A stretch of 33,456 nucleotides of DNA from Methanonatronarchaeales archaeon (GTDB taxonomy: Archaea > Halobacteriota > Methanonatronarchaeia > JAANXF01). Under the pieces are notes generated by a model. The model made no database searches. It saw nothing but the letters and a program-made list of their open reading frames with translations, and was not told the origin of the DNA. Each line of letters starts with the position of its first letter. Within the stretch, counting starts at the first letter, position 1. The translations under genes and the position numbers were made by a program. Below, piece by piece: positions 16,496-23,430 of this stretch. The DNA is taken from positions 1 through 33,456 of the forward strand of contig JAANXF010000002.1 in assembly GCA_018263395.1 (NCBI GenBank), written 5' to 3'.

Positions 16496-17779
16496 CTAAA
16501 AGGGGTCTCTGTTAATAATAGTCTGCCGCCTCTCCGGCCCTACCGACACCCCGATGACCTCGACCCCGGTCTCCTCCGATAGGTAGGAGAGGTACCTCCT
16601 CACCTCTCCGTCCAACTCGTCGTAACCCAGCTCTGCCGCGCCCTCCCAGTCCACACCGCTCCACGGCTCGAACTCCTCGTAAACCGGCTCGCAGCGTCCC
16701 CACTCCCTCGTCGGAGGAACGTGGGGCACCTCCTCGCCGTCGAGCCGGTAGTGGGTGCACACCTGCAGCTCGTCCAGTCCGTCCAGAACGTCGAGACTGG
16801 TCACCACGAGGCCGGTCATGCCGTTCACCGAGGCGGAGTACCGCAGCATCGGCACGTCCTGCCACCCTACCCGTCTCCTCCTCCCTGTCGTGGTGCCGTA
16901 CTCGTTCCCCCTCTCGACCAGGAAGTCGGCCGTTTCGCCCTCCAGCTCGGTGGGCAGGGGACCGGTGCCGACCCTCGAGAGGTACGCCTTCGCGACCCCG
17001 ATGACCTCGTCTATCCTGGTAACCCCGACACCGGAACCGGTGCAGGCACCGCCGGAAGTGGTGTTGCTGGAGGTGTTGAACGGGTATACGCCGTGATCGA
17101 TGTCGAGGTGGGTGCCCTGGGCGCCCTCCATCAGAACGTTCTCTCCCCGGTCGAGCGACTCGTTTACGAGGACCGAGACCTCGACGACGTGGTCAGCGAT
17201 CCTCTCGCCGAACTCCCTGTACCTCTCGAAAATCACGTCGAGGTCGAGGGAGCAGTCGGAGCCGTAGAGCTCCAGCTCCCGCGTCTTCAGGGGCAGCAGG
17301 TACTTCAGCTTCTCCCTCAGGGCATCCGGGTCGAGCAGGTCCGCTACCCGTACCCCGCGCCTGGCCACCTTGTCCTGGTAGCACGGACCGATGCCTCGCT
17401 TCGTGGTTCCCGCGGCCATTTCGCCTTTCGAATCCTCCTCCAGACCGTCCAGACGGATGTGGTACGGCATGATGACGTGCGCCCTGCCGCTTATGAACCA
17501 CTCCGGCTCGATTCCGCGGGACTTCAGCTCACCGATCTCCCCGAGAAGCACCTCCGGATTGACCACGCAGCCGTTACCCACGACCACCCGTTTTCCCCGA
17601 ACGGAGCCGCTCGGCACCAGGTGGAGCTTGAACTCGTCGTCGCCCACGACCACCGTGTGTCCGGCGTTGTCGCCGCCCTGGAACCTCACGACGAGGTTCG
17701 TCCGCTCAGAAAAAAGGTCGATTACCTTGCCCTTCCCCTCGTCACCCAGCTGGGTGCCGACGACTACGACCGCTGTCAT
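16496..17779 (-). CDS. purA: Adenylosuccinate synthetase
   Basis: Joins IMP and aspartate with GTP to make adenylosuccinate, the first step of AMP synthesis. From the ATG at 17779 it has 427 residues. The GTP-binding P-loop GDEGKGK with catalytic Asp, the VRFQGGDNAGHT motif with catalytic His, and the late GWQDVPMLRYSASVNG region are all present. The open frame extends 60 codons further upstream, but that part is unlike the family and a TATA-like box at 17807-17814 sits inside it. Its length is like the bacterial and haloarchaeal form rather than the short (about 340-residue) form of many thermophilic archaea. Confidence 0.96.
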   Translation of the reverse strand: MTAVVVVGTQLGDEGKGKVIDLFSERTNLVVRFQGGDNAGHTVVVGDDEFKLHLVPSGSVRGKRVVVGNGCVVNPEVLLGEIGELKSRGIEPEWFISGRAHVIMPYHIRLDGLEEDSKGEMAAGTTKRGIGPCYQDKVARRGVRVADLLDPDALREKLKYLLPLKTRELELYGSDCSLDLDVIFERYREFGERIADHVVEVSVLVNESLDRGENVLMEGAQGTHLDIDHGVYPFNTSSNTTSGGACTGSGVGVTRIDEVIGVAKAYLSRVGTGPLPTELEGETADFLVERGNEYGTTTGRRRRVGWQDVPMLRYSASVNGMTGLVVTSLDVLDGLDELQVCTHYRLDGEEVPHVPPTREWGRCEPVYEEFEPWSGVDWEGAAELGYDELDGEVRRYLSYLSEETGVEVIGVSVGPERRQTIINRDPF

Positions 17780-17806
17780 TAAAACCCCAGTCCAATGATG
17801 CCGTCG

Positions 17807-17814
17807 CATAATAA
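17807..17814 (-). promoter_or_regulatory. TATA-like box of the purA operon
   Basis: TTATTATG on the minus strand, 28-35 nt upstream of the purA ATG at 17779. It supports that start and a leaderless or nearly leaderless mRNA. Confidence 0.5.
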
Positions 17815-17906
17815 GACCTTCCTGGCCGCCCGACGGCCTATCGAAAGACCTATCCCGAACCCGCCCCATAGGTCGCGCCACAGGTTTCCTCCGGAATCCT
17901 GTTTGA

Positions 17907-17930
17907 GCACCCGTTCCCCCGGAACGGTGC
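17907..17930. other. Perfect short hairpin just upstream of tRNA-Arg
   Basis: CCGTTCC-CCC-GGAACGG is a perfect 7-bp stem with a 3-nt loop. The stem can extend to GCAC/GTGC with one bulged C. It ends 7 nt before the mature tRNA-Arg 5' end and occupies the place where a TATA box would be expected. Its role is unknown: regulatory, a processing signal, or a terminator-like element. Confidence 0.5.
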
Positions 17931-17937
17931 GGTCGCG

Positions 17938-18045
17938 GGGCTGGTAGCCTAGCGGACAAGGCGTCGGCCTCCTACGGCGATATCGGGCCGTGCAGCCGTC
18001 GCCGGAGAGAGCCGGAAATCGCGGGTTCAAATCCCGTCCAGCCCG
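17938..18045 (+). tRNA. tRNA-Arg (CCT) with a 35-nt intron
   Basis: Acceptor GGGCTGG/CCAGCCC with discriminator G, D stem GCCT/AGGC, anticodon stem TCGGC/GCCGG and T arm GCGGG-TTCAAAT-CCCGT. The anticodon loop gives CCT once the 35-nt intron at 17975-18009 is removed. The intron lies at the canonical 37/38 position. The precursor folds a textbook bulge-helix-bulge: CTCC/GGAG four-pair helix, flanked by three-base bulges TAC and AGA, then inner helix GGCGA/TCGCC. Cleavage after TA and AG by the archaeal splicing endonuclease gives exact exons. CCA is not encoded. Confidence 0.95.
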
Positions 18046-18209
18046 TCCGGAGCAGGGTACATAATCGAGGTACGTCTGCCCGCGTTACGTATGCAGTGAA
18101 GGGTGGCGTTTGGTCGGCTGCTGCTCGGTCGTGTACGGACCGTCCCTGCCCCCCTTCGATGGGGGTCGTGGCGAATGACTTAAGCCCCTGGGACGAAAGC
18201 AGGGTCTGA

Positions 18210-19103
18210 ATGGCCCTCGGGGTACTCGGGGTAAACGCCTCCGACGTTCTGGGCAGGACGCTGTTCTCCTTCGACGGGACGAGCATAACGGTTTCCGGAA
18301 TAATCGCCGTGGTCGTCGTTCTCGTAGCCACGTTCGCGGTTTCTAGGTACGTACGGCACAGGTTGCTCATGAGTTTTTTCGAGAGGAGGGATATCGAGGA
18401 GAGCCTTCAGTACCTGATTCTGAGGGTGGTTCACTATCTACTGATCCTGATAGGAATCTTTGTGGCCCTCAACCTTCTGGGCATCCAGCTGACAGCCCTT
18501 CTGGCGCTCGCGGGCGTGGCCGGCCTCGCCCTGGGTTTCGGCCTGCAGACGGTTGTGTCGAACTTCGTGTCCGGCATAATCATAATGGCGGAGAGGAACG
18601 TCACCGTCGGCGACATAATAGAGGTCGGTGGAAAAATGGGGGAGGTCGAGGAAATCGAGACGCGGGCCACCACGATCAGGACGTTCGACAACGTATCGGT
18701 GGTAGTACCGAACGAGGACTTCATCGCCAAGGAGGTTATAAACTGGAGCCACGGCGACCCGAAGGTCAGGGTACACGTGCCGATAGGGGTCTCGTACGGC
18801 TCCGAGGTCCAGAGTGTGCGGGACGTCCTACTGGAGATAGCCAGAGAGGAGGAGAACGTGCTGGACACCCCCGAGCCCGAAGTTCGCTTCGAATCTTTCG
18901 GCGACTCGTCGCTCAACTTCGTGCTGCTGGCCTGGGTCCCGGACCCGACGGCGAGGAAGATGGTCATGAGCAGGCTCAACTTCGAGATAGAACGCAGGTT
19001 CGATGAGGAAAACATCTCGATCCCGTTCCCACAGCGCTCCGTCTGGTTCAGGAACGAGCTGGAGAGCCGGTCGCCTGCCCCGGGCGGGGAATCGACGACG
19101 TAA
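18210..19103 (+). CDS. MscS-family mechanosensitive channel
   Basis: Small-conductance mechanosensitive channel, 297 residues, an inner-membrane heptamer that opens under hypo-osmotic shock. Helices lie at about 25-46, 70-92 and 95-125. The pore-lining third helix shows the Gly/Ala pattern LLALAGVAGLALGFGLQ followed by VVSNFVSGI. The MscS beta domain (GDIIEVGGKMGEVEEIETRATTIRTFDN) and the cytoplasmic vestibule follow. The length is that of the minimal E. coli MscS type. The C-terminal 15 residues are a polar tail. The spacing to hisH is 26 nt, so the two may share an mRNA, without an obvious functional link. Confidence 0.93.
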   Translation: MALGVLGVNASDVLGRTLFSFDGTSITVSGIIAVVVVLVATFAVSRYVRHRLLMSFFERRDIEESLQYLILRVVHYLLILIGIFVALNLLGIQLTALLALAGVAGLALGFGLQTVVSNFVSGIIIMAERNVTVGDIIEVGGKMGEVEEIETRATTIRTFDNVSVVVPNEDFIAKEVINWSHGDPKVRVHVPIGVSYGSEVQSVRDVLLEIAREEENVLDTPEPEVRFESFGDSSLNFVLLAWVPDPTARKMVMSRLNFEIERRFDEENISIPFPQRSVWFRNELESRSPAPGGESTT

Positions 19104-19129
19104 AGACGTTCCGGGTCGACGATAGTGCG

Positions 19130-19714
19130 TTGATAGCGGTGATCGACTACGGTCTTGGAAACCTGCGAAGCGTAAGGCGCGGCCTCGAGAGGTGTGGGGC
19201 AGACGTCGAGGTGACTCGTTCGCCCGGGAGAATAAAGGCGGCCGACGGCCTGGTCCTTCCCGGGGTGGGCTCCTTCGACGACGGGATGAGGAACCTGGAG
19301 CCGCTGAAGGAGGCGCTTCTCGATGCGGTCGACGAGGGTGTTCCGCTTATGGGGGTATGCCTCGGTATGCAGATGCTGCTGGAGTACTCCGAGGAGGGGG
19401 ACGAGGCCGGGCTGGGCGTAATCGAGGGGCGATCCCTGAAGTTCCGTAGGGGAAAGGTTCCACACATGGGGTGGAACACCCTCTCGGAACTGGACCACGC
19501 CGTTTTCGACGGCGTGTACGATGGTTCCCACGCGTACTTCGTCCACTCTTACTACGCGGAATCGCCGGAGCTCCGCGTCGCGGCGAGTTCGGACTATCAC
19601 GGAAGGTTCGCCTCCGCCGTGGCGAGGGGGTCTGTGGTGGGGGTCCAGTTCCACCCCGAAAAGAGCGGGGAAGTCGGGCTCCGGGTCCTGAAGAACTTCG
19701 TGGAGATGGTCTGA
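19130..19714 (+). CDS. hisH: Imidazole glycerol phosphate synthase glutaminase subunit
   Basis: The glutamine amidotransferase half of the HisHF enzyme that makes imidazole glycerol phosphate and AICAR in histidine synthesis. The 194 residues start VIDYGLGNLRSV, carry Cys77 in GVCLGMQ, the HMGWN motif at about 112-116, and His175/Glu177 in QFHPEKSG, so the full triad is present. The start is TTG at 19130 (GTG at 19139 is possible). No other his gene is in the window. The TTG of the next gene follows its TGA directly. Confidence 0.93.
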   Translation: MIAVIDYGLGNLRSVRRGLERCGADVEVTRSPGRIKAADGLVLPGVGSFDDGMRNLEPLKEALLDAVDEGVPLMGVCLGMQMLLEYSEEGDEAGLGVIEGRSLKFRRGKVPHMGWNTLSELDHAVFDGVYDGSHAYFVHSYYAESPELRVAASSDYHGRFASAVARGSVVGVQFHPEKSGEVGLRVLKNFVEMV

Positions 19715-21034
19715 TTGGACCTGGAGGGCTTGGCCAGGATGTTCCTGTCCAGCGGGATGTCGAGGGACGCGGTGGAGCGTCTGCTCGATGAGAGGATAGA
19801 GGAGGTGAAGGGAGAGGAGCTCGAGGGGTTCTCCTCGGCCGTGGTGGACGAGGTGGAGGCGGAGCTGGAGGCGTTCTCGACCGGGAGGGAGTACCTGGCG
19901 CCGAACTCCTCAGGCGTGTCCATGGGGACGTACGGCGTGGGTTCGAGGGGACGCGGAGACATGCACGTCCACTCCAGAATAGCCGACCTCGTGGGTGAGA
20001 CGGGTGCCGACCTGGACGCCCTCGGGGCAGACGACTCCGGCGTCGTGGAGGCAGAGGGGTTACGGATCGCCGTGACGGTGGACGGCATGCACTCAAGGCT
20101 CTCCGAGTTTCCGCTGCTGGCAGGGTTCCACGTCGCGAGGGCCGCTCTCAGGGACGTGTACTCCGTCGGTGCGAGGCCTGTAGCCCTGCTCTCCGATATA
20201 CACGTTGCCGACGACGGGGACGTGGGTAAGATCTTCGATTTTACGGCGGGGGTGTCCGCTGTCGCCGAGGCGTCGGGCGTTCCACTCGTGACGGGAAGCA
20301 CTCTAAGGGTCGGCGGCGACATGGTTATAGGCGAGAGGATGACCGGCGCAGTCGGGGCCGTGGGGCTGGTCGAGAGGGTGCTTCCGAAGAGCGGTGCGGT
20401 CCCCGGCGACGTTCTCCTGCTGAGCGAGGGTGCAGGTGGGGGAACGATCAGCACGACCGCCATATTCAACGGTTGGTTCGACGTGGTTGAGGAGACACTG
20501 AACCTGGACTTTTCGAGGGCGGTTTCCGCGCTACTGAGTTCCCCGGCAGTGGAGGACGTTCACGCCGCGACGGACGTCACGAACGGCGGACTCAGGGGCG
20601 ACGTGGAGGAAATCGGCAGGGTTTCCGGCGTAAAGGTTTCAGTGAACAAGGGGTCTGCGAGGAAGATGGTTAACCCCAGGGTTCTCGATATGCTGGAGTC
20701 CTGCGGAATCGATTACCTCGGCCTCTCGTTGGACCAGCTGCTCGTCACCTGCCCCGAGGGTGCCGCCGACGGGGTGATTGACGCCGTGGAATCGGCCGGA
20801 GTAGAGATGCGGCGCGTGGGCAGCGTCGAGGAGGGTAGCGGTGCCGAACTCGTGGTCGAGGGCGATAGGAGAGATTTCTCCCCTCTCTTCAGGGAGTCGG
20901 CGTACACGCCGGTCAAGAGGACCGTGGGGGAAATCGGCGGGTCCGAGGAGCTCTCCGGGAGGATCGACGGAGCGGCCGAGGAGGCCGCCAGGCGGAAGGC
21001 GTGGCTTATGGGCAGTTTAGACGTGGACGGTTAG
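19715..21034 (+). CDS. AIR synthase-related protein (PurM/HypE/SelD superfamily, archaeal group)
   Basis: A 439-residue protein of the PurM-like ATP-binding superfamily. After an N-terminal helical extension of about 80 residues comes the nucleotide region: GADDSGVVEAEGLRIAVTVDGM at about 104-125, then ARAALRDVYSVGARPVALLSDIHV, matching the AIRS N-terminal domain. The C-terminal domain contains the usual ATDVTNGGLRGDVEEI segment. This is not PurM itself; it resembles the uncharacterised archaeal HypE-related group (I recall COG1973). The substrate is unknown. It starts with TTG right after the hisH stop, so it is co-transcribed, and a link to AICAR/purine metabolism is possible. Its last 18 bases overlap the convergent stress protein gene. 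Confidence 0.8.
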   Translation: MDLEGLARMFLSSGMSRDAVERLLDERIEEVKGEELEGFSSAVVDEVEAELEAFSTGREYLAPNSSGVSMGTYGVGSRGRGDMHVHSRIADLVGETGADLDALGADDSGVVEAEGLRIAVTVDGMHSRLSEFPLLAGFHVARAALRDVYSVGARPVALLSDIHVADDGDVGKIFDFTAGVSAVAEASGVPLVTGSTLRVGGDMVIGERMTGAVGAVGLVERVLPKSGAVPGDVLLLSEGAGGGTISTTAIFNGWFDVVEETLNLDFSRAVSALLSSPAVEDVHAATDVTNGGLRGDVEEIGRVSGVKVSVNKGSARKMVNPRVLDMLESCGIDYLGLSLDQLLVTCPEGAADGVIDAVESAGVEMRRVGSVEEGSGAELVVEGDRRDFSPLFRESAYTPVKRTVGEIGGSEELSGRIDGAAEEAARRKAWLMGSLDVDG

Positions 21035-21484
21035 GACCGGCGCTTTCGATCCGCGCACCACCTCTCCGGAGACGCTTCTGTTGAGAATCCTTTCCAGTCC
21101 CTTCCTGCTGTGCATCCCGATGATTATCAGGCCCGCATCGCGGTCCTCAGCGAAGCTCATTATCGTCTCCGCCGGGTCGCCCACGCCTATCCTGCAGGTG
21201 GCCTCCGCCTGTACCTCCATACTATCGGCCACCTCGTCTATCCTCTCGCTGATATCCCGGGCTACTGCTCCGCCCCTGTCCTCTATGTTCTGCACGACGT
21301 CGTCCCAGTCCACCTTTCCGGACTGCCTCTCGTAGTATTCCGGCAGGGAGGGGTTCTGTGGAAGGTCGACGACGTGTATGGGGTAGAAACCGGCTCCGTA
21401 CCTTTCCACCATGTCGAGGGCTATGCGGATAGGAAGCTCCATCTCCTCCGCGTCGTCAACTGCTAGGACGATTCTCTCGAACAT
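21017..21484 (-). CDS. Universal stress protein, UspA family
   Basis: A single USP domain of 155 residues beginning MFERIVLAVDDAEE. The ATP-binding motif near the end is present (GMHSRKGLERI, then SVSGEVVRGSKAPVLTV). The ATG at 21484 fits the family start. A GTG at 21520, overlapping the stop of the upstream gene, is in frame and would add 12 residues. A TTAATA about 24-29 nt before the ATG may be a promoter of its own. It is the last gene of the NifU / ScdA_N / haem-copper-like cluster and overlaps the convergent PurM-like gene by 18 bp. Confidence 0.88.
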   Translation of the reverse strand: MFERIVLAVDDAEEMELPIRIALDMVERYGAGFYPIHVVDLPQNPSLPEYYERQSGKVDWDDVVQNIEDRGGAVARDISERIDEVADSMEVQAEATCRIGVGDPAETIMSFAEDRDAGLIIIGMHSRKGLERILNRSVSGEVVRGSKAPVLTVHV

Positions 21485-21516
21485 AGCCGGTAATTCCGTG
21501 AGTCTCCTATTAAGGT

Positions 21517-21900
21517 TCACCGGTTCGCCGCGGTCATGGTGACGTTGTACGCGAACAGGAGGGTGGATGCCGCCTCGACCTCGGCGAACGCGGCGGTCAC
21601 AGCGCCCCCTTCGAGAAATACGACCCCACCGACCATGCCGAGAAGGCCGGCATTCGCCGCCAACAGGTGGAGCTCCGCGAGGCGGTCACTGTGAAGGGGC
21701 GACCCGATAAACCTTGGGAGGGCGTGGTACGCCACTCCGAATATCATCATGGAGACGAAGCCGAGCAGGTTCAGGTGGGCGTGTACCCAGTTCAGGTCGC
21801 GGCTTTCTCCCGCGAGCAGGAGGTAGAGCCCTAGGAAGGCCCCCGTCACCATGTACGCAACAGAGGACAGGACGAATCCCAGGGAGGCTCTGGAGATCAC
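21517..21900 (-). CDS. Four-helix membrane protein resembling haem-copper oxidase/NOR subunit I helices
   Basis: A 127-residue protein with four hydrophobic segments at about 6-30, 38-62, 78-98 and 104-124. Helix 2 holds WVHAHLNLLGFVSMMIFG followed by VAYHALPRF, which strongly recalls the haem-binding helix of cbb3 oxidases and NO reductases (H-x-H, then G-V-x-Y-H-x-L-P-R). It is far too short for a full oxidase, so I call it a small haem-copper-oxidase-like protein, perhaps a haem sensor or electron-transfer partner. It starts with GTG at 21900 in a GTGA overlap with the ScdA_N gene. The haem ligands would be the histidines in helix 2 and the following loop. Confidence 0.7.
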   Translation of the reverse strand: MISRASLGFVLSSVAYMVTGAFLGLYLLLAGESRDLNWVHAHLNLLGFVSMMIFGVAYHALPRFIGSPLHSDRLAELHLLAANAGLLGMVGGVVFLEGGAVTAAFAEVEAASTLLFAYNVTMTAANR

Positions 21901-22076
21901 AGGGACCTGAGGGCTGTCATCAACTCTTCCGCGTCCACCGAGGCGTCCTCCGCCCCCTCCCTCAGAGAGCGCTGGGCGCCGCAGCAGGTGTCTATCCCGA
22001 AATCCGAGAAAACCCTCAGAGCCTCCGGGTTTGCGCGGATGACGTCGTCAATTTTGTCCGAGACCTCGATCTCCAC
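21897..22076 (-). CDS. Small ScdA_N/DUF1858-like protein (59 residues)
   Basis: A short gene that is easy to miss. From the GTG at 22076 it reads VEIEVSDKIDDVIRANPEAL, then RVFSDFGIDTCCGAQRSLRE, and ends in an acidic helical tail. The pattern (I-D-D-V-I-x-x-x-P-x-A-x-x-V-F-x-x-F-G-I-D-x-C-C-G) is the signature of the N-terminal domain of ScdA/RIC-type di-iron repair proteins and of stand-alone DUF1858 proteins; the Cys pair is at 31-32. There is no hemerythrin domain. AGGGGGAC sits just before the GTG. It starts in the same frame as nifU, eight codons after the nifU TGA, and its stop overlaps the next GTG. Confidence 0.85.
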   Translation of the reverse strand: MEIEVSDKIDDVIRANPEALRVFSDFGIDTCCGAQRSLREGAEDASVDAEELMTALRSL

Positions 22077-22097
22077 GTCCCCCTGTACGTATTCCGG

Positions 22098-22349
22098 TCA
22101 GAGGAAGGATTGTGGCCCCTGCTGTGCTGCTTCCACGCTCTCGACCTCGGGAATTCTGGCCTTGAGCTGCTGCTCTATCATGCCCTGGATGGTGAGCTGG
22201 GACATGGGGCATCCGGCGCAGGCCCCCTGAAGCTCCACGTTAACGACGCCGTCCTCTACGCTTACCACCTCGGCGTCGCCTCCGTCCGCCTTCAGATGTG
22301 GACGAATCTCTTTATCCATTATCTCCTCGACCTTATCCTCAAGACTCAT
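22098..22349 (-). CDS. NifU-like Fe-S scaffold protein (C-terminal NifU domain type)
   Basis: An 83-residue Nfu-type protein (from the ATG at 22349): helical start MSLEDKVEEIMDKEIRPHL, then ADGGDAEVVSVEDGVV, and the cluster-binding Cys44-x2-Cys47 in GACAGCPMS. Such proteins bind and hand over [4Fe-4S] clusters. The frame extends ten codons upstream, but a TATA-like element (GTTAAT on plus at 22371-22376) favours the ATG at 22349. It is the first gene of a tight minus-strand cluster with ScdA_N-like, haem-copper-like and stress genes, suggesting cluster assembly or repair. Confidence 0.92.
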   Translation of the reverse strand: MSLEDKVEEIMDKEIRPHLKADGGDAEVVSVEDGVVNVELQGACAGCPMSQLTIQGMIEQQLKARIPEVESVEAAQQGPQSFL

Positions 22350-22370
22350 CGGGGGTATGTCGTTAACACC

Positions 22371-22376
22371 GTTAAT
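22371..22376 (-). promoter_or_regulatory. TATA-like element of the nifU-like cluster
   Basis: ATTAAC on the minus strand, 22-27 nt upstream of the ATG at 22349. It is a modest match. Confidence 0.35.
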
Positions 22377-22415
22377 CAATGTTGTGGTGGGATTCGGGCG
22401 GGAATGTGTCCGGCC

Positions 22416-23300
22416 CTACTCCCTGAACAGGAGGAAGCTCTGCTCCAGGTCCCTGACGATGGGAACGGTCCTGTCGTCTTTCCAGTACTTCTCGAACCAG
22501 TCACTCAGTACGTGGGACCCCAGGACCACGAGGTCATAGTTTCCCCCTCCGGCCTCCTCGAGCACCTGCTCCTGGAAGTCGCCCTCCCGCACCTTCCTCT
22601 CGCTATCCAGTCCGTACCCCTTCAGTTTCTCGACCCCCTTCTCGATGTAGGGCTCGCCGGGGGGCCTGAAGTCCTCTACGACCTGCTGGATATCCTCTTC
22701 TACGGTCTCCATGTAACCCTGCAGCCTCGGGAAGGGTTCCCCGACGTACAGCGTGGTCACCTCGAAGTCGCCCCCGCTCAGAAGTCTCCCGGCGAACTCG
22801 AATACTTCGAGGCTCTCCGCTCCCCCCTTCGTGCATACGAGGACCCGTTCACACTTCTCCTGTTCACCCTTCATTACCAGGATGCTGGTGGGGCTCTCCT
22901 TGATTACGCGGTTCGCCACGAACCCCAGAATCTCCTTCGTAAATATCCCGCGTCCACCGCTTCCCAGGCTGACCAGGTCGTAATCGCCCTTCCGGACCCT
23001 CTTCAGGATCTGCTTCGCCGGGTCCCCCTTCAGGCCGATCCTCCCCACCTCCATCCCCTCCTCGTCGGCGACGACGGACATCTGGTCGAGAACGGTCTTC
23101 CTCTCCGCGCCGGGTTCGGCCACGCCCTTTTTCTTCTGGGTCTCCTTCGCTATCTCGTAGTGTTTGCTGGGCATCTCGTCCTCGACCTCCTGGACGTACG
23201 CTATGTCGATGTCGTGTCCACCCGCAGAAGTGATGCTGTTGAGTAAACGGAGGTCCTTGGTCCCTCTTTCTCCTCCCTCTGTGGCGAGAAGGATCCTCAT
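22416..23300 (-). CDS. Tandem-domain universal stress-like protein
   Basis: From the ATG at 23300 it has 294 residues. The first half is a clear USP domain (MRILLATEGGERGTKDLRLL to TSILVMKGEQ, with nucleotide-loop motif LGSGGRGIFTKEILGFVANRVI). The second half, from about 150 (KCERVLVCTKGGAESLEVFEFA), is a diverged USP fold whose ATP loop is lost (VVLGSHVLSDWFEKYW), so only one nucleotide site is expected. A TATA-like TTAAATA (plus 23328-23334) is 28-34 nt before the start. It is divergent to a DASS-family transporter, and some archaeal USPs sit beside transporters, so it may modulate it. Confidence 0.85.
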   Translation of the reverse strand: MRILLATEGGERGTKDLRLLNSITSAGGHDIDIAYVQEVEDEMPSKHYEIAKETQKKKGVAEPGAERKTVLDQMSVVADEEGMEVGRIGLKGDPAKQILKRVRKGDYDLVSLGSGGRGIFTKEILGFVANRVIKESPTSILVMKGEQEKCERVLVCTKGGAESLEVFEFAGRLLSGGDFEVTTLYVGEPFPRLQGYMETVEEDIQQVVEDFRPPGEPYIEKGVEKLKGYGLDSERKVREGDFQEQVLEEAGGGNYDLVVLGSHVLSDWFEKYWKDDRTVPIVRDLEQSFLLFRE

Positions 23301-23327
23301 TATGTGGGCTAACATCCGGATGGGCCG

Positions 23328-23334
23328 TATTTAA
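23328..23334 (-). promoter_or_regulatory. TATA-like box for the tandem stress protein
   Basis: TTAAATA on the minus strand, 28-34 nt before the ATG at 23300. It argues against a start further upstream. Confidence 0.5.
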
Positions 23335-23399
23335 CTCTTGCCTGACTGTTTCGGGCGGTTGATTTATTGTTTTTTAGTCGACAAATATCGAGTACTCGA

Positions 23400-23420
23400 T
23401 TTTATCAAAAAATCCGGAGG
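23400..23420 (+). promoter_or_regulatory. TATA-like box and possible ribosome-binding site of the DASS transporter
   Basis: TTTTATC starts at 23400, 25-31 nt before the GTG at 23431. GGAGG follows at 23416-23420, ten bases before the same GTG. Both point to 23431 rather than the upstream TTG at 23338 as the real start. Confidence 0.45.
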
Positions 23421-23430
23421 CGAACGAACT

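Noticed and set aside
18150-18166. CCCCC-TTCGAT-GGGGG small hairpin before mscS
   Set aside because: Only five pairs in GC-rich DNA; expected by chance, and not placed like a terminator.
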